Below are positions 31,005-42,500 of a DNA stretch of 64,000 nucleotides, piece after piece. The stretch is from Coenobita brevimanus (lineage: Eukaryota > Arthropoda > Malacostraca > Decapoda > Coenobitidae). Numbering within the stretch: position 1 is the first letter of the stretch; the number at the start of each line of letters is the position of its first letter. Both the position numbers and the translations under genes were made by a program. The stretch lies in NCBI GenBank assembly GCA_032717465.1, contig CM064690.1:14314830-14378829 (forward strand), in the 5' to 3' direction. Under the pieces are notes generated by a model, which was given only the letters and a program-made list of their open reading frames with translations, was not told the DNA's origin and did no database searches.

Positions 31005-33648
31005 TTTTTTTTTTTTATGCGAGGAAGAAGGAACCAAAGGCCATGAGCCCGCAGTAACAGTTCCCTCCAAGAGAAAAACAAAATACAATAGAGAGCCAAA
31101 TTCAAGATCCAATCATTTTGAGATGCCTGGACACACTGCGTTTGAAAGACTGGAGATCATAGGCAGCAGGAAATACGGACAGAGGGAGACAGTTCCAGAG
31201 CTGACCTGTTGCATAAATGAAAGACTTGGAGTAACGGTTAACTCTTGCATTAGAGAGTTGGACAGAAAAGGGATGAGAGTTTGCTGCCAGTCGGGTGCTA
31301 TGCGCCCGTCGTAGAGGTGGAGGAATGCAAGCAGACAGTTCAGAGGAGCAGTGACCATTAAAGTAGCGATAGAAAAGAGATAAAGATGCAACAGTGTGGC
31401 GAAGAGACAGAGGTTGAAGGGAGTCAGTATGAGGAGGAGAGTTAATGAGACGAAAAGCCTTTGACTCCACCCTATTGAGAAGAGCTGTATGTGGGGAGCC
31501 TCCCCACACATGAGAGTTGTACTCCACACAGGGGCAGATAAAACCCCTGTATAGAGTCAACAATTGTGCAGGGGTAAAGAAAGAGCGAAGTCGGCTTAGC
31601 ACACCCAATCTCTTGGAAGCAGATTTTACAAGAGATGTAATATGATCTTTCCAAGATAAGTCCCTAGTAAATGAAACCCCAAGCATGTTCAAGGATGATG
31701 CAGGATTAAGCTGAATATTATTAAACATTAGTGGGTATACCTGTGGAAGATTTTGTCGGGTTGATAGGTGTAGGAACTGAGTCTTAGATGCATTAAAAAC
31801 AACCAGATTATTTTTACCCCAGTCAGAGATACGAGCCAAGTCAGACATTAGGTGTGCCATAGCCTCATCCCTTGTTTGTTGAAGTAACTGTTGAGATGGG
31901 CGTTGCGGGAACTGAATGGAAAGGTGAAGGGTGGAGTCATCAGTGTATGAGTGGATAGGGTTAGATGTACAGCTTAGAAGATCATTGATGAATAAAAGGA
32001 AGAGAGTTGGTGATAGGACAGAGCCCTGAGGAACAACGCTGTTGATAGATCTAGGAAAAGAACGATGGCCGTCTACAACAGCGGCTATAGAATGAACAGA
32101 AAGGAAGCTAGCGATGAAGGCACAGACAGAAGGAGAGAAACCGTAGGAGGGCAGTTTGGAAATTAAAGATTTATGCCAGACTCGATCGAAAGCCTTTGAG
32201 ATGTCAAGTGCAATGGCAAAGCTTTAGCCAAAGTCCCGAAAGGAGGATGACCAGGAGTCTGAATGATAGGTGAGAAGATCGCCAGTGGAGCGTCCCTGAC
32301 GGAACCCGTACTGACGATCGGAAAGAAGGTTGTGATAGGAAAGATGCCTTAAAATTTTTCTATTGAGAATTGACTCGAAAACTTTTGAAATACAGGACGT
32401 TAAAGCAATTGGACGATAGTTGGAGGGTTGGGAGTGGTCACCCTTCTTTGGGACTGGCTGAATGAGAGCAAACTTCCAGCAAGAAGGAAAGGTACAAGTT
32501 GACAGACAAAGGCGAAAGAGTTTGCCTAGGCAGGGTGTAAGCACAGAAGCACAGTTCTTGAGAACAACAGGAGGGACCCCATCAGGCCCATATGCCTTGT
32601 TAGTACTGAGGCCAGTGATGGCAGAAACTACATCAACTGAAGAAATTTTAATGTCAGCCATGAGGAAGTCAGAGGGGGGAAGTGATGGAGGAACAGCACC
32701 GGAATCGTCTAAGGTGGAATTGGAGGAGAAAGTCCGTGCGAAGAGATCTGCTTTATCAGTAGAAGAAATAGCTATAGAACCATCAGAGTAGAAAAGAGGA
32801 GGGAAGGATGATGAGGTAAAGTTGTTAGAAAGATTTTTGGCAAGGTGCCAGAAGGAGCGGGAAGAATTCGAGTTGGAGAGTTGAGAGCATTTAGTATGGA
32901 TGAAATTATTTTTAGAATAGCGAAGAAAAGACTTAGCACGATTCCGGGCAGAAACGTAAAGATTATGTGATTCAGGGGTGGGTTGGCTCTGGTACCTTTT
33001 GTAGGCCTTCTCCTTGTTGCGGACAGCATTAGAACAAGCGTGATTAAACCAAGGCTTTCTTGCGTTAGTCAAAGGAAATGAGAAAGGAATGTATGCTTCC
33101 ATGCCCGAGAGAATAACCTCCGTAATGCGCAAGGCACACTGAGATGGCTCCCGGTCATGGAAGCAATAATCATTCCAGGGAAAATAAAAAAAGTACTGCC
33201 TGAGGGCCTCCCAGTCCGCAGCTCCAAAATGCCACAGACGACGTTTCCCTGGAGGGTCCACAGGCCATACCGGAGTGATAGGACAGGTTAAGGTAATAAG
33301 GTTGTGATCGGAGGAGCCCAACGGAGAGAAAAGATTAACAGAGTAAGCAGAAGGATTAGTTGTGAGGAAGAAGTCAAGTATGTTGGAGCTCTCTCCAAGG
33401 TGGTCAGGGATACGGGTAGGGTGCTGTACAAGCTGCTCTAGGTCATTAAGGATAGAAAAGATGTAGGCTTGTTCACCAGGTGGATCCGTGAAAGGAGAGG
33501 AGAGCCAAAGATGGTGGTGAACATTGAAATCTCCTAGAATGGAGATTTCAGAGAAAGGAGAAATGGATAGAATGTGTTCCATCGTAGAAGTAAGATAGTC
33601 GAAGAATTTTTGATAGTCAGTAGAATTAGGGGATAAGTAAACAGCACA
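31005..33648 (-). mobile_element. Jockey-like LINE J2, copy 2, endonuclease and reverse transcriptase
   Basis: The poly-A tail shows as a T-run at 31005-31016; the 5' end lies near 33648, inside the endonuclease, next to LTR core repeats. Minus-strand content: endonuclease part ([12 protein letters not shown], then GSSDHNLI), linker with [10 protein letters not shown], polymerase ([22 protein letters not shown]), TAA at 32224-32226, YTDD at 31936-31947, and the intact C-terminal frame 31102-31860. The stop and the YTDD variant are both shared with copy 1. GAAGG occurs at both edges, but a clear target duplication is not seen. Confidence 0.9.
32224..33648 (-). pseudogene. Endonuclease and polymerase N-terminal half of J2 copy 2
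   Basis: Open for about 475 codons within the LINE. An APE-type endonuclease (D of GDFN and the SDH motif visible) nicks target DNA, and the polymerase extends from the nick. The frame as annotated from an ATG at 33681 includes about ten residues ([10 protein letters not shown]) that come from the LTR core repeats, not from the LINE. It ends at a TAA just before the polymerase block A; after it the same frame continues as AFAIALDISKAFD-type sequence. Confidence 0.8.
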
Positions 33649-35386
33649 GAAGGTGTTCCGCCTGAGACGGCCTGTAGCCACACAACCCTCCTGAAGGAGA
33701 CGGCCTGTAGCCGCTCTGAAGGTAATGAGGAGACGGCCTGTAGCCGCTCAACACCCCTCCTGAAGGAAACTGCATGTAACTGCTCCCGCCTTCATCAGAT
33801 GGCCTGTAGCCGCTCCGAAGGTGTTCCCCCTGAGATGGCCTGTAGCCTCTCACCCCTCCTGAAGGAGATGGCCTGTAGCCACTCTGAGGGTAATGAGGAG
33901 ACGGCCTGTAGCCACTCCCGTCTTCGCCAGATGTAGCTGCTCCAGTGGTGTTCCCCCTGAGACAGCCTGTAGCTGCTCAACACCCCTCCTGAAGGAGACG
34001 GCCTGTAGCCACTCCCACCTTCATCAGGCAGCTTGTAGCTGCTCCGAAGGTGCCCTTGGGTCTGCTGACAGCCACCCACTCTCCCAGGCCACGGCCAGTA
34101 GCCGGGCCTTGGCAATGGCCTGTAGCCATGCCCCCAGGAAGCCATGGCCAGTAGCTGGGCCCTACAGCAGGAGACGGCCAGTAGCCACTCTGCTGCCTGG
34201 AACTGACGCCTGTTCCCCAACCCCTGACACAGAGGGAGTAGGGGCATAGAGGAGTATTGGAGAGGCCCTGTAGTCTCACCCTGCCTCTGCTCCCTACAAC
34301 TGGCTCTGGAGGAGACCCACCTGACGGACCCTGATGCAGACTGGTGCCGCAGCCCCCTCCTGTCGGCGCCGCCAAGCCCTGGGGACCACAGCCCTCGGGA
34401 ACCCTAGACCACCCCCAGAACTCCCAGGGGGGAACTTCCCACACCTCGACGGCGGAGGTCCCCATCCTCCGTCAGGAGCCTGAACGACCGGTTCAGGCAA
34501 CTGTTTGGCCGCAGCCCTGAGGGCCGCACTCCTGTCCCCAGGCCTGAGTGTGCGGAACCCTTCGCCACCCACAGCCCTGGACGAGAACGGACGCCCCTGC
34601 GCGTGGTCCCCTGGCTTCTAGGTACAGAGGCCCCCGGTGGCGCCCAGCCCCGTCAGTAGCGGAGCTGTGGTGCCCCTCTGCCCGTGCACCTGACCGCCAC
34701 GACGCCAGATTCAACCGGAGTGACAATAATTGTGTAATGTCAGTGATCAAGCAGTGCAAAGGCAGAATAGTGAATTGACCCTCTAGTGGAAGTCAGTGAT
34801 AATACCAAAGTGGTGGAGAGAAGAGTAGATACAGTGAACAGTGTATGTGACCCGGGGGACGGAACAGTGAGCCGCCCCTCTGACAAGATTCAATAATAAT
34901 GTCAAAGTGGTGGAGTAAGTGACAGTGACTGTTTAGAAGCAAAGGAGGAGCCGTGGGTAACGAGGTAAACACGCTACCACCAGATAATATCTCGTAATAC
35001 TAAGATCATAACCAGACCTCATTGCCTTACACAACCTTTCCCAGTGAGAAATAACCTTAACAACTCCACACGCATAGAGAACCTGGACTTCCGTGATTAA
35101 AGACGCTCTGCCTCAAGTGCTATTCACTGTGACCCAAAACAGTATCCTGCTAGATACTGCAAACCATATCTAGACGTAAGAGTTTATAATCACCCAGTAT
35201 ACTTGTGCCTGTAACAACTACTCGTTCCCCTGTCTGACTAAGCAATACACGCGTAAGGTTGTTGCCTGGAGTTTTTGTGTCCTGCCTCTCTTATTTGTCT
35301 AAGCCCCGGTCTCGAAAGAGCCCCGCTATACGCTAGACGTTTACGGAACGGGAAGCCGAACCTACTGTAAAACACCGAGCATTAGA

Positions 35387-35639
35387 GTCTGTCTTGTATC
35401 CTGCGCGATACACGCTACCCATATCCCAGCCTGTGTATTGACTTTGTATAGAATATCATGTGGACTGTCTTCCCGTTCTGTAGCTAAAAATTTGTTAATA
35501 TACGAGTAAGGTTGTTGCTCTGTGTTTTTATGCCCTGTTCCTCTCATACTGTGTCTAAGCTCCGGTCTAGAAAGGGAATCCAGCTATAACTTAGGCGTTA
35601 TTAGGACGGAAAGTCGGCCTAAAAACGCCTAGCATAACA
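35387..35639 (+). repeat. LTR D', right remnant with terminal stem-loop
   Basis: It carries the usual LTR 3' end: TTTTTATGCCCTGTTCC, CCGGTCTAGAAAGG, stem-loop CTTAGGCGTTATTAGG (35590-35605) with CCTAAAAACGCCTAG (35618-35632), and CATAACA at 35639. It follows the end of element D directly and completes the LTR begun at 19546. Confidence 0.8.
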
Positions 35640-35752
35640 AAGAAGAAAAGTTCAAGGGGAGGAAAAGAGTGGAAAAGGTATGACAAAATAAAAACGAAGT
35701 TCATAATCAAGAAAGGCAGGGTTTTGCTATGGGAAGGATGTTCAGTATAATA

Positions 35753-35816
<64 letters not shown>

Positions 35817-36300
35817 AGGGAAATTTAACTTGTATTTATGACGGTGGAAAACTGAATATGAAACATCCGGTGAGCATTTTATTTCATAAACTGAGAAAAG
35901 ACGCATATATTCATTAGTGGATTATGCGCAATTTATAACAAAATTACTTTCTGCCGTAAAGAGCCAGATAATTCAAATGTACCGGGATGCTGACACTAGC
36001 GTCATCTGTTAGACAATTTACTAGGCTTTCTTGAACATTTCCCACTCAGGATATTATTGAGCTTCACTGAGTTTCGTAATGTTTCGTCTAAACCGTTATG
36101 TTTCCAAAGTCCTGCGTCAGTGCAGCCGCTTCTTTCTGTCAATCTAGGAAGTATGCACGTTGGATAGAATTTGATTGCAAACTATGTCAACTGCTAATGG
36201 GTTTTTATCCTTGATTATATAAAACACTATTAATTTTAGTGTCAAATACTGAACGTGAACGAAAAGTTGTTAAATTTTCCATCGTTGTGGTTCCAATCGC
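35640..36300. other. Left flank of the UBE2Q exon
   Basis: Apart from an (AT)n tract at about 35752-35812, no repeat or gene was recognised. The last few hundred bases probably hold the UBE2Q promoter; no TATA box or initiator could be assigned with confidence. Confidence 0.4.
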
Positions 36301-36444
36301 CCTCAGTCGCCATTTTCTGAACGGGAGGGACAGAGAGAGACAACTCGCGCTGAGCTGTCATCTTGCTCTCGATTCGTATTTCTTCCCGTAGATCTTCCAT
36401 ATATTCTTATTCAGTTTCCATGCCAGGGTTGTGGTGAGGTTATC

Positions 36445-36606
36445 ATGGCGTGTCTGAACACCCTCAAGCAGGAAATACGGGTACTTGAGAACGCCTTTCC
36501 CAAAACAGACGAGCTGTTCCAAGTGGTGTCCGCCAGTGTAGATGAACTCACATGTCGATTTATTTCCAAAACGGGAAAGAAGTATGACATCCATGCCAAC
36601 ATTACA
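36445..36606 (+). CDS. UBE2Q: UBE2Q-type ubiquitin-conjugating enzyme, first coding exon
   Basis: The N-terminal 54 residues of a UBE2Q-family E2 (MACLNTLKQEIRVLE..., ending YDIHANIT). These enzymes accept ubiquitin from E1 and pass it to substrates in cytosol or nucleus. The family N-terminus is an RWD-like domain; the LKQEIRVLE helix, the VDELTCRF strand and HANIT fit my memory of animal UBE2Q proteins. The ATG has A at -3 and G at +4. The exon ends in phase 0 at a good splice donor (GTAAGT at 36607). Without splicing the frame reads on to 36828 with no family resemblance. The UBC domain exons are not in the window, so intron 1 would exceed 27 kb. No other host gene was recognised. Confidence 0.7.
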
Positions 36607-36612
36607 GTAAGT
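36607..36612 (+). other. Splice donor of UBE2Q exon 1
   Basis: GTAAGT directly after the codon for Thr-54, with A rather than G as the last exon base. It marks where homology to the family stops. Confidence 0.6.
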
Positions 36613-39593
36613 ATAGTTGTTCATCTCTGCAGTGAGGACAAAAGTAGAGGGAATGTTTTGGTGAGAGTATGGGTAAGTAGGAAAGAATGGAGTGTTAGAT
36701 ACGGCTTTGTTTACAGACGTCCAAGGCCAACATTGGTACGGCGTCAGGAAGGTGGAGCAAAGCAGGACCACACCTTACACAACCCACCATACACCACACA
36801 CACTACATCAGCAAACATAAATATGTAACTCATATCTCACTTAAACCTCCACCATGGCAGCAGGAGTCTTCCCAGTATTACTGATGACACATTTGCCCTA
36901 CACACCTGATGTCACTTTAAACCATAAATCACGGGAGGCCTTCAGTTCCATAGCAGTGTATAGTTGTAGCAGCTGCATAGTGTTAATTTTTGAAAGTTAT
37001 TGTTATCTTTTATTTACTAGATAGTTTAGGCACAATGACAGTGGGAGTCCTTCTAAGTTAAGGAATTTCATTGGGATAACAGAATGAAATAATGTGGAGG
37101 TATATACTGGTGGTTTCATTAAAGTACGTTAGCACATCATCTGTGTTATATTAATGTATGTGGAGAATGTGGGGAGGTGATCTTTGTAATAGCAACATAC
37201 TTACTGCTATTCAAGCTTAGTTAGGAGCTTCACTAAAGTGTGTAAGGTATATGAAAGCTAAGGTGCAGGGTGGTGATAACATTTGTTCTGTGGTTAGTGT
37301 TCCTGCAAGTAACTGAATGAGATTTTTACTGTGGTAATGGATATAAGCAGCCCAGGATATATGGAAGTATGTTTGGTATACTGTATAAGCCCTGTGGGAA
37401 TAAACATGCACAAGAACCTATTTAGATCCAAACCTGGTTACAAACTGTGTTATGGTAGCATTATCGTATAAATAACTGAACCTCTTACCATAGCTATAGT
37501 GCCCATCAGTAACACTGAGACCCAGTATAGTATGTCCTGTGACTTGGTTAACACTTGCCTGGGCCAGCCTTGCATAACTTGCCTATCCCATTCCTAGGCT
37601 GGGGTGAGTTTCCAATGAAATGAAGCTCTGTTGCCTGTGTTCACCAAATTGTTGTGCCACATATTTGAGCCATGAAAAATCGCTCCAGCTGTGTCATCTT
37701 TTGGCCAACAAATGATGTGTCTGGCATCATTGGTCCAGAATGATGTTAATTAAGCTTCAGGATTATTATTCAAGACAAAACCAAATATAGTAGTTAGGTA
37801 CAATAGTACCACATGCCATACAGTTTGTAATACGTGAACAAATAATTCCAGAACCTGGATAACTCGGACCGCAGTACCTTTGTATTTGTGTGCTGAATGT
37901 TTGGTCAGACTTTGTGATCCCTGTTGGCTGGGCTTAGTCAGAGAAGATTGTGAGGTTGTCCAAAACCAGTAGTACGATAGGTTTCCAAATTGGGCACGTA
38001 CAGTAACTATTAATATCAGAATATATCATATTCACACATAATTGGACTGATATAACAACACTGATAAGATAATCAGGACTGGTAGCTTGCAGAAAATTCA
38101 GGGTATAGAACCACATGATGCTTCATGCATCCTCTTGCAGGCTACGGATTTTTTTTTTTTTTTTTAAGTGTGGAAAAAAAAAGTGTAAAATGGGTATTGT
38201 ATTACTGAATGCCCTGCACTAAAGACACAAGGCAGTTTCTGAAGAGAGTGGTGTAAACAGCAGTTTGTTGCAACAGTATTAATGATTTTGATATATTTGC
38301 ATTAAGTATGTTCTTTAGGAGGTAGCTATTTGTCAGCCATTATGTGTAATACTGTTATATTCATGAGTAGATGGAACTTTATAGAACGGATCCCTTGTAA
38401 GCCTTTTAATGCTGTAGCAGAGCCTGCCAAGAGAACCAGTAAAACAGTGATGGCTGCTTCCTGTTTTAATGACCTACAGAAGTATAGAAGAGAATGAGTA
38501 TGGTACCTTTGGCATGAGAATGGCCGGTACGACAAAATACCGAATCGGCAGCCATTTACCGAATTGGCACTTTTAATTGGAAAGTCTTATAAATTTTATG
38601 ACCATATATGCCTGCTGTAGTTTCATACACAGCTAATTATTGGAAATCTGGTCAAAATTTTCTGTTTCATTTAACTTCATTAAAAAAAAAAAAAAAAGAA
38701 AAAAAAAGCAGGATTTAGGGCATAAACATGCGAAGGTTAGCAGAAGTATATCACCTTCAGCTCACCAGTTCACCTTGACAGACTTCTGTTTTGCATAAAT
38801 ATTGATTTGAAATAAATATGAATGTATTTGTGGGAATATTTTAACATTTATTGTTACAGTATGTTGGTAATTGTCTGTACTTATCATGCAATATAAAATT
38901 TTTAGGATTTCTGGGGGGAAGCCTGGGCTATATTTAGAGCAGTATTGCGATCTCTGGGCTATTTCTTGGTGTCCGGAATAAATTCTGGCATGTAAGTAGA
39001 TGATGTTTGTACTAGAGAGTTTATGTTACCGTACTAAAACTGTGCTTAGAGCAGGTAAAGAGAGCACACATAGTGGTGGTTGTGAGACTAATAGAGGCCC
39101 CAGACACTTGCCTCTCTCTCACTCAGAAAATATACTTCATGTTGATGTGCCCATCAATATTTGTTGCAATTTGTTTGAACCTAAGTAAATCACACACTAA
39201 TCAATGCTGCACTGTTTTTCCTGTGGTAATGGCACTATCATTTTGATGTTTACAATTTGCTGTCAGACATCTTGAGCCAAATCTGACAAGTACAGAGGCC
39301 AACACGATGCTATATATACAGTGTACAGGTATACTACAGTTTAACGATGCAACTGGTTAAGTAAAATCCCGTTAGGCAGGGTATCATATCTCTAGGTAGA
39401 TTTAACAAGTAAAGTATAGGGAGGCATTTTTGAGCCACGGGTTTCCCCCCAGTCAAGTCCTAAACCCACCCAAGTGAGTCCAAAAACAAGTTTAAAGCCA
39501 ATCTTAAAAGGCCTGACAGCCATAAAAGAAGCTAACCTAAGCCTAACACCTGTAAAATAACTCACTAAAACCAACAAATTAAATCTGAAAATT
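36613..39593 (+). other. Presumed UBE2Q intron 1, first part
   Basis: AT-rich with T-run (38149-38166), A-run (38683-38707) and no coding domain recognised. Twin TACCGAATYGGCA segments near 38538 and 38559 hint at a small unidentified repeat. No second exon of UBE2Q was found here. Confidence 0.45.
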
Positions 39594-42500
39594 GTCAAAT
39601 GTCTATCTATCTATTGCCAGACGCCTTAATCCCTTATACGGGGTGGCCACAAACAAATCTCCTCCACGTCACCCTGTCCCCTGCCATTTCACTGCCCTGC
39701 TCCCAATTCACACCCCCCTCTCTCATATACCTCTCCACTCCATCCCTCCATCTCATCCTTGGCCTCCCCCTCCACCTCACATACACTCTTCTCATCAGTC
39801 TCTCATTCTCCATCCTCTCCACATGGCCAAACCACCTCAGTGTGTTTCTCCTAATGCTTCATATCACATCCACATCCACACCACAACGCTCCTTCACATC
39901 CTCATTTGTCAGTCTGTTTCTCCATGTGACCACATGTTCCTCTCAAATAACTCATTTCCACTGCTCTCTTGACTTGCGTCCCTCCAACAACGTCCAAGCT
40001 TCACTTCCATACGTTAAGAGTTGGTATTACAATACTGTCTTGTAATAACTTTTTCACTTCCATGCTCACTTCCTTGTTTCATATCACTTCAAGGAACCAG
40101 CAACCTTTCTTCCTTGTTGTACACTTTCAAGCACTTCACCTTCTAAACTTCTATCCTTACTCATCACACTACGCAAGTACTTAAATGTACTCACATTTTT
40201 CCATTTCCTCATCATCCAACCTCACTGTACATTCACTGACTTCACCTCTCTCGAAGGCCATAACTTTACTCTTCCCTACATTCACCTTTAAATTCCTTTT
40301 CTTACACACACTCCCAAACTCATCCACCAAGCCTTGCAATTCCCCTTCATCTTCACTTAACAATACAGTATCATCTGCAAACAACAGTACAGGGAGTTTC
40401 CAAACACTGCCCTCTCTCATTAGGGCCACTTCAACATCCACTGCTCTACCTTGTATCTCTTTTATAACCCCATCCATATACATATTGAACAACCATGGAG
40501 ACATGACACATCCTTGTTTCAACCCAGCCTTCAAATAAAAAAACTCAGTTCACTATCCACATTAACTGCAGCCTTAGCACCCTCATACATACTCTTCACA
40601 GCATTGAACAACTTCCCATCTACTCCATATATTCTTAATACTTTCCACAATCCATGTCTGTCCACCCTGTCATATGCTTTCTCCAAATCCATGAAGGCTG
40701 CATACAACTTGTTTCCTTTCTCTAGAAACTCTTCCACTAAAGATCTAAGAAAGAATATCTGATCTACACAACCTCTTCCCTTCCTAAAGCCTCCCCGTTC
40801 TTCAACTAATTCCTGTGTTATTTCCCTAACTCTGTCAATAAGTATCCTACTGTATACTTTTCCTGTTACACTAAGAAGACAAATGCCCCTATGATTACCA
40901 GACACTTCTTTTTCCCCTTACCCTTTGTACATAACTTCCAATCACCCAGGACTTTACCTTCCTCCCAGGCCAATCTGCACATCTTCCAAATCCGTTCTAC
41001 TACAGTACTATTTCTCCCCCATGCTTCAGCATTTCACCACACACCCCATCATTTCCTGGTGCTTTCCCCATTTTGACTTTCTTCACTGCTTCCACAACTT
41101 CCATCCTACTGATTCCTTCCAGTCTTCTCACCTCCCTCCTTCTCCCAGCCATTCCACAGCCACTTATACTTGCATTGCTTTCATCCTCTATGTTCAACAA
41201 TTCCTTAAAGTGTTCTCTCCATCTGCTCACTTTTTCTCCCTCCTCAACTAGTAATCTGCCATTTTTATCTTTCACTCCCATACTAACTTTATTGCCACCC
41301 TGTCTGACTCTCATTACCTCTTTCCAGAACATTTTCTTACATTCCCTCCACTTTACACTCAAATTCCTTCCAAATTCCTCATCCACTCTCTTCATACTCC
41401 CTCTTACTAATCTTTTCACCTCTCTCTTCCTTTCTAGGCTACATATAACTCTTTTTTCCGTCTCTCAACTTCTTCCATGCCCTTATTTCTCATCCATTCA
41501 TTATATGCTTTCTTCTTTTGTGCCACAGTCTGTCTCACCTCTTCATTCCACCACGCTGTTCCTTGCACCCCCTTTCGTCTCCTCTTCACCCTACACACCA
41601 CCTCGTCCTGCACATATTTCCTCTGTGAATATCTTGCACACTCCTTGCACGTCCCCCATCTGCTCCAATTCATATTTATCCAATCGTTCCTCCACTTCTT
41701 TCTTATATTCTGCCTTTTTTCTCATCCTTTTGTGACCTTTCCACTCTCCTTACATCTACTCCTTCCTCCCGTCCTTCCCTTCTTCTATTTCTCCATTTTA
41801 CTTGGACCTTGATTCTGACCACCACCAAGTAGTGGTCAGAAAGTCCACTCCCCCAACCTTGGTATGCTCTAGCATCCATTACACATCTTCGCATCCTTTC
41901 AACCACACACACACAATCAATCATTGCCTTTCATTTGGTTCACCATCCACCCTTCTCATCACTCGGCATGTATACCTGTGGATCATTTTGTGCCTGAAGA
42001 GGGTACTGGCTATCACCAACCCCCTCCCAGCACAAATGTCCACTAAAGCACTGCCACTCTCATCTATCTCAGGAAGCACAGGCACACCCCACTTACCAAA
42101 TACTCCATCCAGCATCACATTCCCTACTTTACCATTCTTATCATCAATCAAAAACACTCTCTCATTCCTTTCAAATTTTTCCATGCACACTTCCACATTT
42201 GTCCAGAACTCTTCTGTCTCTGCTTTCTCGATCTTGCGTTGGCTCATACACGCACACAATCATCCTCATTTGTAGTCCAACTTTCCCTTACCCACATAAT
42301 CTTTGATCTAACTGATCCATACTCTCTTATATTCTTCTTCCATCTGCTAATCACAACAATACGCACTCCTTCTTTTGGCCTCTCATTCTCACCTGCACAT
42401 ATCTCTCATCCATACTCCCATTCTCTCACACTCTCACCTCTCCATTTAGTTTCAGTTACTCCACATACATCCACTTTCGCACACTTAGGCACCTGGACAA

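Larger units (their letters stand above)
21492..35386 (+). mobile_element. Complete Ty3/Gypsy retrotransposon D, decayed, with two LINE insertions
   Basis: Order: 5' LTR (21492-23815), primer-binding site, gag, protease, reverse transcriptase, RNase H, integrase with GPY/F tail, C-rich region, 3' LTR (30349-35386). The pol order, with integrase last, is that of Ty3/Gypsy. No envelope-like gene was seen. The 5' LTR starts TGTAA and ends TTACA. Two LINE J2 copies interrupt it, at 24898-26198 and 31005-33648. D lies inside LTR D'; only GTC is clearly repeated at both edges (21489-21491 and 35387-35389), so a 4-5 bp target duplication is not proven. Confidence 0.88.
30349..35386 (+). repeat. 3' LTR of element D, split by LINE J2
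   Basis: It begins GGTAAAATGC (one change from TGTAAAATGC) and ends near GAGCATTAGA, with the last bases changed from TTACA. Without the LINE (31005-33648) it is about 2.4 kb. The stem-loop is at 30559-30578, the core array at 30590-31000 and 33665-34210, the GGCCC block at 34507-34525. The last kilobase matches the 5' LTR with few differences. The array order differs from the 5' LTR, so the arrays changed after insertion or through exchange. Confidence 0.85.

Noticed and set aside
29761..31314. 517-codon plus-strand frame
   Set aside because: It runs from C-rich low-complexity sequence through LTR core repeats into the antisense of a LINE poly-A end. It joins unrelated parts and has no domain.
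36607..36828. Unspliced extension of the UBE2Q frame to 127 codons
   Set aside because: Family resemblance stops exactly at the GTAAGT donor; the extension looks like random intron translation.
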